Part shown: positions 8,313 through 16,606 of the stretch, in pieces | Layout of the letters: the number at the start of each line of letters is the position of its first letter | Position numbering within the stretch: position 1 is the stretch's first letter | Assembly (NCBI GenBank): GCA_963742345.1 | Contig: CAVULO010000010.1 | Span: 124,001 to 188,000, forward strand | DNA length: 64,000 nucleotides | Direction of reading: 5' to 3' | Origin: Pseudolabrys sp963742345 | GTDB lineage: Bacteria > Pseudomonadota > Alphaproteobacteria > Rhizobiales > Xanthobacteraceae | Made by a program: the position numbers and the translations under genes | The notes under the pieces: model-generated | Told to the model about the DNA's origin: nothing | Databases searched by the model: none | The model's input: the letters and a program-made list of their open reading frames with translations, nothing else

Positions 8313-9686
8313 ATGCGACTCCTGATCGTCGGCACGCTCGGAGGCCAGCTCACCACGGCGAGCAAGATCGCAATGGACAAGGGCGCCAACGTCACTCACG
8401 CCGAAAGCAACGAGCAGGCGCTCGCCGTCCTGCGCTCCGGCCGTGGCGCCGACCTGCTGATGGTGGATGTCAGCCTCGACATCCGTGATCTGGTCACACG
8501 GCTCGACGCTGAACGCATCCATGTGCCAATCGTCGCCTGCGGCGTCACCAACGACGCGCGCGCGGCGGTCAACGCCATTCACGCCGGCGCGAAAGAGTAT
8601 ATCCCGCTGCCGCCGGACCCCGATCTTATCGCTGCCGTGCTTGCCGCCGTTACTAATGATACCCGCGAGATGATCTATCGCGACGAGTCGATGGCGAAAG
8701 TTGTCAAACTTGCCCAACAGATTGCCGGATCCGACGCCTCGGTGCTCATCACGGGTGAAAGCGGCACGGGTAAGGAAGTACTGGCGCGCTTCGTGCACGG
8801 CCGCAGCACGCGTTCGAAGAAGCCTTTCATCACCGTCAACTGTGCGGCAATACCGGAAAACCTGCTCGAATCAGAATTGTTCGGCCACGAGAAGGGCTCT
8901 TTTACCGGCGCGCTCGCCCGCCGCATTGGCAAGTTTGAAGAAGCGAATGGCGGCACGCTGCTGCTCGACGAGATTTCCGAGATGGACGTGCGGCTCCAGG
9001 CCAAATTATTGCGGGCTATTCAGGAGCGCGTCATCGATCGTGTCGGCGGCAGCCGGCCCGTTCCGGTCGATATCCGCATCATCGCAACATCGAATCGCAA
9101 TCTCACCGACGCGGTGCGCGAGGGCAAGTTTCGCGAGGATTTGCTGTTCCGCCTCAACGTAGTCAATCTGAAGATTCCGCCTTTGCGCGAGCGGACCGCC
9201 GATATCGGTGAGTTGGCGCACTATTTCATCAAGAAATATTCGCAGCTCAATGGGTTGGCTTTGCGCCCGCTCTCAACGGAGGCACGCCGGGCGCTCAACA
9301 TCAACCGTTGGCCAGGCAATGTGCGCGAACTGGAGAACACGCTGCATCGCGCGGTGCTGCTTTCGAGCGGCGCGGAGATTGGCGTCGACGGTATTCTGTC
9401 GCCCGACGGCGCACGGCTCGACCAGGCGCGCGGCACCGACGTTGCCGCCCATGCGGCCATAGCCGCCGAGCAGGTCACCCGTAACCTGGTCGGCCGCACG
9501 GTGGCCGAAGTCGAGCGCGACCTGATCTTGGAAACGCTCAAGCACTGCCTTGGCAACCGTACCCATGCCGCGAACATTCTCGGCATTTCGATCCGGACGC
9601 TACGCAACAAGCTCAACGAATACGCGGCTGGCGGCTCGCCAATCCCGCCACCTCATGGCGGCTCGGAACTCAAAGGCGCGGCCTAA
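8313..9686 (+). CDS. flbD: Sigma-54-dependent flagellar regulator FlbD
   Basis: FlbD activates late (sigma-54) flagellar genes and in Caulobacter also represses the early fliF operon. The 457-residue product has an N-terminal receiver-like domain (1-115) and an AAA+ sigma-54 interaction domain (about 120-355) with Walker A GESGTGKE at 148-155. A C-terminal Fis-type helix-turn-helix follows near 410-440. The receiver is degenerate: the usual acidic pair after the first strand is missing (LLIVGTLGG) and the conserved Lys is absent (YIPLPPDPD), although an Asp (D52) remains. The sigma-54-contacting loop reads GSFTGA rather than GAFTGA. It closes the fliF operon, and its probable binding sites occur upstream of fliK, sciP, fliF and flhA. 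Confidence 0.92.
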   Translation: MRLLIVGTLGGQLTTASKIAMDKGANVTHAESNEQALAVLRSGRGADLLMVDVSLDIRDLVTRLDAERIHVPIVACGVTNDARAAVNAIHAGAKEYIPLPPDPDLIAAVLAAVTNDTREMIYRDESMAKVVKLAQQIAGSDASVLITGESGTGKEVLARFVHGRSTRSKKPFITVNCAAIPENLLESELFGHEKGSFTGALARRIGKFEEANGGTLLLDEISEMDVRLQAKLLRAIQERVIDRVGGSRPVPVDIRIIATSNRNLTDAVREGKFREDLLFRLNVVNLKIPPLRERTADIGELAHYFIKKYSQLNGLALRPLSTEARRALNINRWPGNVRELENTLHRAVLLSSGAEIGVDGILSPDGARLDQARGTDVAAHAAIAAEQVTRNLVGRTVAEVERDLILETLKHCLGNRTHAANILGISIRTLRNKLNEYAAGGSPIPPPHGGSELKGAA

Positions 9687-9689
9687 GCC

Positions 9690-10109
9690 ATGAATTCCTA
9701 TCTCGGTCCGCTATTGTTCGGCTTTGGAGGCCGCATCAATCGCGCCAAGTACTGGATTGCTGCGATCGTATACACGTCGATAATGATCGCGGTCGTTGGA
9801 CTGGGATTCTTTTTCAACTTCAGCACGCTGTTTCTGCTGTTTGTCGGTATCGTTTTCGTAGCATTGGTCGTCTCCGGCATCGCGGTTGGCATCAAGAGAT
9901 TGCATGACCGCGACAAAAGCAGCTGGTGGCTGCTCGGGTTCTATCTGGTGCCGCCACTGCTCGAAGGCCTCGGAAGGATGATTGGTTCGTCTCTCATCTT
10001 CGAACTCGCGTCCGCTGCGGTCTCGATCTGGGCGCTTGTCGAACTCGGTTTCCTGCGCGGTACATCCGGACCGAACCAATACGGGCCCGATCCGCTCCTC
10101 ACACGGTGA
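9690..10109 (+). CDS. DUF805 family membrane protein
   Basis: The 139-residue protein has three to four predicted membrane helices: about residues 22-46, 47-68, 80-97 and 103-125. It carries the DUF805 signature pattern: an N-terminal FGFGGRINRAKYW segment and a central GIKRLHDRDKSSWW segment. DUF805 proteins (YhaH/YhaI-like) are inner-membrane proteins of unknown function. It starts 3 bp after the flbD stop, so it may be co-transcribed with the fliF operon, but nothing in the family ties it to motility. Confidence 0.8.
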   Translation: MNSYLGPLLFGFGGRINRAKYWIAAIVYTSIMIAVVGLGFFFNFSTLFLLFVGIVFVALVVSGIAVGIKRLHDRDKSSWWLLGFYLVPPLLEGLGRMIGSSLIFELASAAVSIWALVELGFLRGTSGPNQYGPDPLLTR

Positions 10110-10450
10110 CAATCCTCTATAAAATTTGTCCCGTCCCGCTATGGAGGGAGGCTGAACGCGCCGGCGTGTTTCGTGGCTCGGAAGTAGACCACCGTGACGG
10201 GTTCATCCATCTATCCACCGGCGCACAGGTCGCAGAAACCGCTGCAAAGCATTTCGGCGGCCAAAGCGACTTGCTCCTGGTACGTGTTGACGCCGCTAAG
10301 TTGGGTGATCGTTTGGTATGGGAACCGTCGCGGGGTGGCACATTGTTTCCACATCTCTATGGCGACCTCGATTTAGCGGCCGTCACGCGTGTCGACCCCC
10401 TGCCGCTGGGACCTGACAAGCGGCATGAATTTCCGCCGCTCGACGACTGA
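10106..10450 (+). CDS. DUF952 family protein
   Basis: The 114-residue protein matches DUF952. It shows the opening ILYKICPVPLWREAERAG segment, a central DGFIHLSTGAQVAETAAKHFGG segment and the closing FPHLYGDLDLAAVTRVDPLP. The family resembles small ADP-ribosyltransferase-fold proteins of unknown activity, with the conserved DGFIHLS His. The GTG start overlaps the DUF805 stop by four bases (GTGA), so translation is probably coupled. A longer in-frame reading inside the DUF805 gene was not taken because family similarity begins right at this GTG. Confidence 0.8.
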   Translation: MTILYKICPVPLWREAERAGVFRGSEVDHRDGFIHLSTGAQVAETAAKHFGGQSDLLLVRVDAAKLGDRLVWEPSRGGTLFPHLYGDLDLAAVTRVDPLPLGPDKRHEFPPLDD

Positions 10451-10521
10451 CCACGCCGTAATTGTCGCTGTCTCGGCAAAGCCCTAGAGTTGGCTGCGAA
10501 ACAGACCATAAGCCCGTCGCG

Positions 10522-11079
10522 ATGGACCTTGATGCCAACCGCAGCCTGATCGCCGCCGCGCTAGGCCGGATTCCGGCTGGCGACCGCGCGGCCCTGCAAA
10601 CTGTGTATCGGCTCACCTCAGCGAAGCTTTTTGGCGTCTGCCTTCGTATCTTGGGTGAGCGCGGCGAGGCGGAGGACGTGCTGCAGGAGGTTTATGTGAC
10701 CGTGTGGCGCAAGGCCGCCGATTTCGACGCCAGCCGGGCAAGCCCGATGACCTGGCTGATAGCGATAGCCCGCAACCGTTCGATCGATCGGCTACGTGCA
10801 AGCCGCCAGAACCGCAAAATGGACCCGATCGACGCCGCTGCGGAGATCGCCGATACGGCCGGCGGTGCCGACAGCGCTCTGGAAGGCGCGCAGGAGCGCG
10901 CCCGCCTGCACGGCTGCCTCGACGGGCTCGCTTTGCGCGAGCGCGCAGCGCTGCGCGGCGCATTTTTTGACGGCAACACTTACGAGGATCTGGCTGCACG
11001 CATGAATGTGCCACTCGGCACCATGAAGAGCTGGATTAGGCGCGCGCTGATCAAGCTGAAAGCATGCCTCGAGCAATGA
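10522..11079 (+). CDS. RNA polymerase ECF sigma factor (SigK-like)
   Basis: An extracytoplasmic-function sigma factor of 185 residues. It has region 2 (LTSAKLFGVCLRILGERGEAEDVLQEVYVTVW, about residues 31-62, then MTWLIAIARNRSIDRLR) and region 4 (ALRERAALRGAFFDGNTYEDLAARMNVPLGTMKSWIRRAL, about 135-175). The start is the ATG at MDLDANRS. It overlaps the next gene, an anti-sigma factor, by four bases, the standard sign of a sigma/anti-sigma pair. By sequence feel it belongs with SigK/RpoE-like ECF factors paired to RskA-type anti-sigma proteins. A fasciclin gene follows, which in mycobacteria is the SigK target. Confidence 0.9.
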   Translation: MDLDANRSLIAAALGRIPAGDRAALQTVYRLTSAKLFGVCLRILGERGEAEDVLQEVYVTVWRKAADFDASRASPMTWLIAIARNRSIDRLRASRQNRKMDPIDAAAEIADTAGGADSALEGAQERARLHGCLDGLALRERAALRGAFFDGNTYEDLAARMNVPLGTMKSWIRRALIKLKACLEQ

Positions 11080-11771
11080 CCGACACCTTTGACCATAGGA
11101 GCCTGCCCGAGGACGAACTGCTCGCCGCCGAGTATGCGCTTGGCGTGCTCGCAAGCGCGGATCGCGCGGCAGCCGAACAGCGCATCGCACGCGAGCGGAC
11201 CTTCGCGCGGCTGGTGGCGGAGTGGGAGCAGCGCCTTGCCCCATGGACCGCGGAAATTGTCGAAGTCGCCCCGCCGCCCCAGGTATGGGATCGCATTGCT
11301 GTCGCCCTGCCTGCGCAAGCACAGGGTGGCGGATTGTGGCACAGCCTCACTTTCTGGCGCGGGTTCAGCTTCGCGGCGGGCGCGCTCGCTGCGGCCTGCC
11401 TCACAGCACTGATCTACCTGGGCTCGATTGCGCAACAACAGCCTCTCGTCGCCAGCATCGAAGGCGGCGGCCACCGCCATTTCGTGGCAACCATCGATGC
11501 CAGACGCGGAACTGTCGCGGTCGTGCCGGCGGCCTTTAGTGCCGACCCAACGCGCGTTCCCGAACTGTGGCTCATCCCGGCAGACGGCAAGCCGCGTCCG
11601 GTTGGTTTGTTGCGTGCTGACCAGACCGTAACGCTCACCCTCCCAGCCGAGTTCGCGGCCTTCGCGAAGGGTGATGCTGTCCTGGCCGTTTCGCTTGAGC
11701 CGCCAGGTGGGTCAACAACCGGCCTGCCGACCGGACCTGTGATCGCCACCGGTAAGCTCACGTCTCTGTGA
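11076..11771 (+). CDS. Membrane anti-sigma factor (RskA-like)
   Basis: The 231-residue protein should hold the preceding ECF sigma factor at the membrane. Its cytoplasmic N-terminus (about 1-75) has the anti-sigma pattern EDELLAAEYALGVLASADRAAAEQRI. One transmembrane helix follows at about residues 92-118 (GFSFAAGALAAACLTALIYLG). The periplasmic C-terminal domain resembles the RskA family, with VPELWLIPADGKPRPVGLL. The ATG overlapping the sigma stop (ATGA) is preferred to one four codons upstream. No zinc-binding HxxxCxxC motif is seen, so this is probably not a ChrR-type redox sensor. Release is more likely to be by proteolysis. Confidence 0.85.
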   Translation: MTDTFDHRSLPEDELLAAEYALGVLASADRAAAEQRIARERTFARLVAEWEQRLAPWTAEIVEVAPPPQVWDRIAVALPAQAQGGGLWHSLTFWRGFSFAAGALAAACLTALIYLGSIAQQQPLVASIEGGGHRHFVATIDARRGTVAVVPAAFSADPTRVPELWLIPADGKPRPVGLLRADQTVTLTLPAEFAAFAKGDAVLAVSLEPPGGSTTGLPTGPVIATGKLTSL

Positions 11772-11853
11772 GCGTGCATCTCCGGGCGCGGTGCCTCCGT
11801 AGCTTCGACGTCTCCGGCATGGGGACGTCATACAGAGCAGCGGAGTTATAGCC

Positions 11854-12435
11854 ATGAAACGCATCGTCAACGTCGCCCTGGCCGGTTTTGCCGCAGCGGC
11901 GCTCGCAGTCAGCCTCGGCGGGATAGGCCCGGCTTTCGCGCAAATGAAGGAAAAGACCGTCACCGTCGGCGGAGCGCCGATGTATCCATCCAAGAACATT
12001 GTCCAGAACGCGGTGAATTCAAAAGACCACACTACACTGGTCGCCGCCGTGAAGGCCGCCGGCCTCGTTGACACGCTACAATCTCCCGGCCCGTTCACAG
12101 TGTTCGCGCCGACCAACGATGCATTCGCCAAGCTGCCGGCCGGCACGGTCGACACCTTGCTCAAGCCAGAGAACAAAAAAACGCTCACCAACGTGCTCAC
12201 CTATCACGTCGTGGCTGGACGTCTGACGGCCAAAGACTTGATGGAGAAGGTCAAGGCCGGCAACGGCAAGGCCATGCTCAAGACCGTCGAGGGCGCCGAT
12301 CTCACCTTCGCCGAGAAGGATGGCAAGCTGTGGATTTGGGATGCCAAGGGCGATTCCGCTCAAGTCACCATCCGCAACGTGATGCAGTCAAACGGCGTCA
12401 TCCACGTGATCGACACCGTGCTGTTGCCGGGCTAA
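11854..12435 (+). CDS. Secreted fasciclin (FAS1) domain protein
   Basis: The 193-residue protein has a signal peptide ending at a probable A-F-A-Q cleavage site near residue 29. It has one FAS1 domain with both conserved boxes: FTVFAPTNDAFAKLP (about 83-97) and the LTNVLTYHVVAG segment, followed by NGVIHVIDTVLLP at the C-terminus. FAS1 domains mediate adhesion at cell surfaces; MPT70 and MPT83 of Mycobacterium are the best known bacterial members and are controlled by SigK/RskA. The same trio (ECF sigma, RskA-like anti-sigma, fasciclin) occurs here, so it is probably the main target of the adjacent sigma factor. A strong terminator follows. Confidence 0.88.
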   Translation: MKRIVNVALAGFAAAALAVSLGGIGPAFAQMKEKTVTVGGAPMYPSKNIVQNAVNSKDHTTLVAAVKAAGLVDTLQSPGPFTVFAPTNDAFAKLPAGTVDTLLKPENKKTLTNVLTYHVVAGRLTAKDLMEKVKAGNGKAMLKTVEGADLTFAEKDGKLWIWDAKGDSAQVTIRNVMQSNGVIHVIDTVLLPG

Positions 12436-12481
12436 TCGTCCCCGAAGTTCGGCAACCGGCGCCCTGAAAGCGCCTCTGGAG

Positions 12482-12517
12482 GTCCTCTCCCTCTCCCCGG
12501 GAGAGGACTTTCGTTTT
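12482..12517 (+). terminator. Rho-independent terminator after the fasciclin gene
   Basis: A 10-bp perfect stem, GTCCTCTCCC with GGGAGAGGAC, encloses a 7-nt loop and is followed by TTTCGTTTT. It sits about 45 bp after the fasciclin stop and insulates flhA. The rest of the 346-bp gap before flhA holds the CtrA/FlbD-like element and otherwise nothing recognisable. Confidence 0.75.
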
Positions 12518-12616
12518 CGCAAGAGCAACCAAGGCGCAACGGCCCTGAGCAACGTCACGCGCACAAAGCCAGAAGCTGATCTAGCGAGGTATTTTCGTCC
12601 TCCTGGCGCAGGTTCG

Positions 12617-12654
12617 TTAACCGCACGCTAACCATAAAATGGGCAAATATTGCC
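12617..12654 (+). promoter_or_regulatory. Composite CtrA box plus FlbD-like inverted repeat upstream of flhA
   Basis: TTAACCGCACGCTAACC (12617-12633) is nearly identical to the box before fliF. GGCAA-ATA-TTGCC (12642-12654) is the matching inverted repeat. Start-to-start spacing is 25 bp, the same as at fliF and sciP. The flhA start lies 128 bp further on. CtrA activation with FlbD repression is inferred from Caulobacter. Confidence 0.6.
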
Positions 12655-12781
12655 GGGGAAGGGGTATTGACCCACCGCGGCTCTCTACTCAGGCACCGTC
12701 AATGGTGCCCGCTTCCGGTTTGATGACCTCTGTATTGTCTTCGCGTCCGCACCGCCCGGGGAATGGCGGTCCGTAGCAGGC

Positions 12782-14902
12782 ATGAGCGACATCACCGCCG
12801 CACCGGCGCCCAGCGTCGGCGGCATCAAGTTACCCGGCCTCGGCGACATCGGCGCATTCTTCAAGCGCGGTGACCTCGCGCTCGCCATCGGCGTGCTCAC
12901 CATCCTGGTGGTGCTCATTCTGCCGCTGCCGCCGTTGCTGCTGGATTTCTCGCTGGCAATCTCGATCATCTTTTCGATACTGATCCTGATGACGGCGTTG
13001 TTCATTCACACCCCGCTCGAATTTTCCTCGTTCCCGACCGTGCTGCTGATCGCGACCATGCTCCGGCTCGCGCTCAATCTCGCCTCGACGCGCCTGATCC
13101 TCTCGCACGGGCACGAAGGCACGGATGCTGCCGGTCACGTGATCGAAGCATTCGGCAATTTCGTGATGAGCGGTAACTTCGTGATCGGCATCATCGTGTT
13201 CACGATCCTCGTCATCGTGAACTTCGTGGTCATCACCAAAGGTTCCGGCCGCATCGCGGAAGTGGCCGCCCGCTTTCACCTGGACGCCATGCCGGGCAAG
13301 CAGATGGCGATCGACGCCGACCTCTCCGCCGGGCTTATCGACGAGAAGGAAGCGCGACGACGACGGCAGAAGTTGGAAGATGAAGGCGGCTTCTTCGGCG
13401 CCATGGACGGCGCCTCGAAGTTTGTGCGCGGCGATGCCATCGCCGGCCTGCTGGTGGTGTTCATCAATGTCATCGGCGGCATGATCATCGGTATCGCCCA
13501 GCAAGGCCTTTCGTTCGCCGATGCGGCGCATTCCTATACGATCCTCACCGTCGGTGACGGCCTGGTGACGCAGGTGCCGGCGCTGATTGTCTCCACCGCC
13601 GCCGGCCTGCTCGTGTCGAAAGCCGGCGTTTCCGGCGCCGCCGATAAGGCGCTGCTCAAGCAGCTCTCCGGTTACCCCAAGGCTCTCGGCATGTCGGGAG
13701 CCGTGATGCTGGTGATGGCTCTCCTCCCCGGAATTCCGATGATTCCGTTCCTGGCACTCGGCAGCGGCGCCAGCGCGATCGCTTTCATCATCGACAAGCG
13801 TACGAGGCTCACCGCCGCCGCGGAGGCAAAAGCAACCGAAACTGCAGCCAAGGCCGAGGGTGCGGACGAGCCCATTGCCACGGCACTCAAGATCGACGAT
13901 CTGAAAGTAGAGCTCGGCTACGCGTTGTTGCCGCTCGTAAACGCGCCCGACGGATCCGACCGTCTCACCGAACAAATCAAGGCCCTGCGGCGCTCGCTCG
14001 CAGTCGACATGGGCTTTGTAATGCCGGCCGTGCGCATACTCGACAACGTGCAACTCGACGCCAACGCCTATGTCATCAAGATCAAGGAAGTTGAAGCCGG
14101 CAGCGGCAAGGTCTGGGCGGGCCAGTTCATGGTCATGGATCCCGCCGGCGGTCAGGTGAAGCTGGCCGGCACTCACACCACCGAGCCGACGTTCGGGTTA
14201 CCGGCGACCTGGATCGACGGCGCGCTCAAGGAAGAAGCTTCGATGAAAGGCTACACGGTGGTCGACGCCGCCACCGTGCTGTCCACGCATTTGACCGAAC
14301 TGCTCAAGAGCAACATGGCGGAGTTGCTCTCCTACGGCGAAGTACAGAAACTCCTCAAGGAGCTGCCAAAGGAGCAGGCCGACCTGGTCAAGGATCTGGT
14401 GCCAAACCTGATAACCGTTTCCGGTATCCAGCGCGTGTTGCAGATCCTGCTAGCCGAACGCGTCTCGATCCGCGATCTCGCTACGATTCTCGAAGGCATC
14501 GCCGACGGCATCGCCGGTTCACGCAATCCGGTGACGCTAACCGAGCATGTGCGCGCGCGTTTGTCGCGCCAACTATGCGCCCAATACACCAGCCAAGGTG
14601 GCTATCTGCCGCTGATCGCGCTGTCAGCCAAATGGGAGCAGGCCTTTGCCGAGTCGCTGGTCGGACAAGGCGACGAACGGCAGCTGGCGATGCAGCCATC
14701 GCGCCTATCGGAATTTATCACGTTGGTCCGCGAACGTTTCGAAGAGGCCGCTCGCGAGGGTGAGGCACCGGTCCTGGTGACCTCGTCGAATATCCGGCCA
14801 TTCGTCCGCGGCATAGTCGAGCGCTTCCGGGCACAGACGCCAGTCCTCTCGCAGGGCGAAATTCACCCCCGCGCCCGCCTCAAAACCGTCGGCAGCATCT
14901 AG
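12782..14902 (+). CDS. flhA: Flagellar export gate protein FlhA
   Basis: FlhA is the large gate component of the flagellar type III export apparatus and the docking platform for chaperone-substrate complexes. The 706-residue product has the N-terminal membrane domain with about eight helices (residues 30-330), including the FHIPEP-region hallmark LRLALNLASTRLIL. The cytoplasmic loop GRIAEVAARFHLDAMPGKQM and the DADLSAGLIDEKEARRRR segment are also present. A four-subdomain cytoplasmic C-terminus spans about 365-706. Length is normal for the family. It stands alone with its own promoter; flhB and fliPQR are not in the window. Confidence 0.96.
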   Translation: MSDITAAPAPSVGGIKLPGLGDIGAFFKRGDLALAIGVLTILVVLILPLPPLLLDFSLAISIIFSILILMTALFIHTPLEFSSFPTVLLIATMLRLALNLASTRLILSHGHEGTDAAGHVIEAFGNFVMSGNFVIGIIVFTILVIVNFVVITKGSGRIAEVAARFHLDAMPGKQMAIDADLSAGLIDEKEARRRRQKLEDEGGFFGAMDGASKFVRGDAIAGLLVVFINVIGGMIIGIAQQGLSFADAAHSYTILTVGDGLVTQVPALIVSTAAGLLVSKAGVSGAADKALLKQLSGYPKALGMSGAVMLVMALLPGIPMIPFLALGSGASAIAFIIDKRTRLTAAAEAKATETAAKAEGADEPIATALKIDDLKVELGYALLPLVNAPDGSDRLTEQIKALRRSLAVDMGFVMPAVRILDNVQLDANAYVIKIKEVEAGSGKVWAGQFMVMDPAGGQVKLAGTHTTEPTFGLPATWIDGALKEEASMKGYTVVDAATVLSTHLTELLKSNMAELLSYGEVQKLLKELPKEQADLVKDLVPNLITVSGIQRVLQILLAERVSIRDLATILEGIADGIAGSRNPVTLTEHVRARLSRQLCAQYTSQGGYLPLIALSAKWEQAFAESLVGQGDERQLAMQPSRLSEFITLVRERFEEAAREGEAPVLVTSSNIRPFVRGIVERFRAQTPVLSQGEIHPRARLKTVGSI

Positions 14903-15112
14903 GCCACCGCCGGCCGGGCCACTGGGGCCCAAGAGCCCCCGGGAGGCATTTCGGACGGTTTGTTCCCCCCAAACCCCGCTGTTCAACGATTTTCAACGAT
15001 CCGTGATGCGCCCTTGGGAACCGGCGCTACGCACCTACGTTAACAGGTCGAAACACGGGTGAACCTTTCGCGGGGACGGGTCGACCAAGGTGTAAGAGCC
15101 CCGGAGGACGTC

Positions 15113-15322
15113 ATGAACTGGTCTTTGTATACGGCAGACCGCACCACCCATCTCAAGATCGTGGTGGTCGGTCTTGCAGCCGCGCTGATGATCGCCGTGA
15201 TCGGCATCTCGGCGCGCGAACTCAATCTCGGCACGGATATCATGACCGCGCAAACCCCGACCGTTATCAAGGCTGGCGGCCCGGTGGTGTTCACTGACCG
15301 CAGCGGTCCGACCGTCCGTTAA
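15113..15322 (+). CDS. Small single-pass membrane protein, unknown function
   Basis: A 69-residue protein with one clear transmembrane helix (IVVVGLAAALMIAVIGISA, about residues 17-35) after a short charged N-terminus (MNWSLYTADRTTHLK). The remaining 34 residues are polar. A GGAGG five bases before the ATG supports the start, and a strong rho-independent terminator follows. I recognise the N-terminal pattern as that of small conserved hypothetical proteins in Bradyrhizobium relatives, but no function is known to me. The 210 bp between flhA and this gene contain no other gene. Confidence 0.65.
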   Translation: MNWSLYTADRTTHLKIVVVGLAAALMIAVIGISARELNLGTDIMTAQTPTVIKAGGPVVFTDRSGPTVR

Positions 15323-15354
15323 ATCGCCGCCAAGAATTGAGCCTCCCCTGCTGG

Positions 15355-15380
15355 CGCGCCGCATTTTGCGGCGCGTTTTT
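15355..15380 (+). terminator. Rho-independent terminator
   Basis: Perfect 8-bp stem CGCGCCGC / GCGGCGCG around an ATTTT loop, followed by five Ts. It ends the transcript of the small membrane protein gene. Confidence 0.85.
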
Positions 15381-15423
15381 CATGAAGTGGTCGAATCAAG
15401 CAAAATGACCGACAACAGCCGCC

Positions 15424-16582
15424 ATGCAGCCCCGTTCGCTAAACTCCGGACTGATCCTGCTCGCTGCCGCCTTTCTTATGGCCGCGCCGTCCGTTCACGC
15501 CCAGAGCGTGCCGGCGGGCCCCACGAATGCCGAGTATCAGGCCAGGCTCGCGCAATATCAGGCAGCGCGCGCCACATATGATGCGGAAGCGTCGGCCTAT
15601 TGGGATGCGATTGCGGAAAAGCGGCGCGCGCGCAATGCGAAGCGCCGCGACCATCTGCCGATAGGGGTCGACGACTACGTACTCACTCAGCCACCACTCT
15701 ATACCGGGCCGTCACGGCCTATCGATCCTCTCGCGCCCGCCCAGCCGCCGCCGGAGCGGCCAGAAATTCCAGTGGTCGCCGATTTTCTCCAGAATGCCGT
15801 CGAGCAATTTGGCTTCGTGCCGGAAAGGCCGGCCAGCGATCTCGACTTCAAGCGTGCCTACGCGCGCGCCGCGCTCACCGCCGGACTCACACGCGACCAG
15901 ATTGTTGGCGTCTATGCCTTCGAAACCGGCGGCAATGGCGCATATGACTTGGCAAGCCGGACTCGTTCCCTACCGGCCCGGCGCGCGCGCGATCTCGCCG
16001 GCGATCGGTTACAATCAGTTACTCAGCACGAATTCGGTGTCGCTTTTGGCGGAGCATGGTGGCCGTATTGCTGGAGTGTTGCGACAAAGGGCCAATACCC
16101 TCAGCGGCAGTTCAAAGCTTGCAATGGAGCGCAAGATTGACGCGCTCAAGCGCATGATCGCCTTCAGCCGCTCCGTGCCGGAACGATGGAGCGAGCAGGA
16201 CCGGCTGGCGAAAACCACGGCGGGCGGTTACGGAATCCACGCGGCCGTGCTCGACATCGATATAGGCCCGCTATTGCAGGCGCAGAAGCTCATCAATTCG
16301 GTGCGTTTTGCGCGCGCCAAGGGCTATATGGCGCCGCTCACCGCCGCCGAGCTCGAATTGATGAACCTGACTGGCGACGGCACCGGCCTCGACATGGTAA
16401 CGATGCCGCCGGCGTTACGAGCACACGTTCCGACCGCAAATTTCTTCCAGCAGCAAGGCTACGAACGCAATCCGGTAGCGCGACGCACGGGCGTGGTTGC
16501 CAATCTCATTGCCGACATCGAAAGCAAAATGAGCCACGGCGCGCAGGCACAAGGCGCGCGCGACATGGCGGCGGCGTTTTAG
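15424..16582 (+). CDS. Secreted lysozyme/transglycosylase-like protein (single frameshift)
   Basis: A protein of about 385 residues split by one frameshift near 15949, where removing one T from GACTTGG joins the two halves. The first half has a signal peptide (cleavage near A-H-A-Q, residue 27), a Pro-rich stretch and then a helical domain. At the break the text reads YAFETGGNGAYD, continuing in the other frame as WQAGLVPYRPGARAISPAIGYNQLLSTNS. An E-T-G-G motif followed by AIGYNQLL resembles the catalytic and substrate-binding signatures of lysozyme-fold lytic transglycosylases, so peptidoglycan cleavage in the periplasm is a reasonable guess. The exact family is not identified. The +1 insertion resembles the indels found elsewhere in this sequence and is probably an error. 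Confidence 0.6.
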
Positions 16583-16606
16583 GATTGCGAAGCCGACCGG
16601 AGATAG

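Noticed and set aside
12830..14176. Long open frame (about 448 codons) antisense to flhA, with others antisense to mnmA, fliI, purA and the GAF kinase
   Set aside because: High GC content at third codon positions keeps the antisense frames open. The products are His/Arg/Asp-rich, without domains, and the sense genes are clear.
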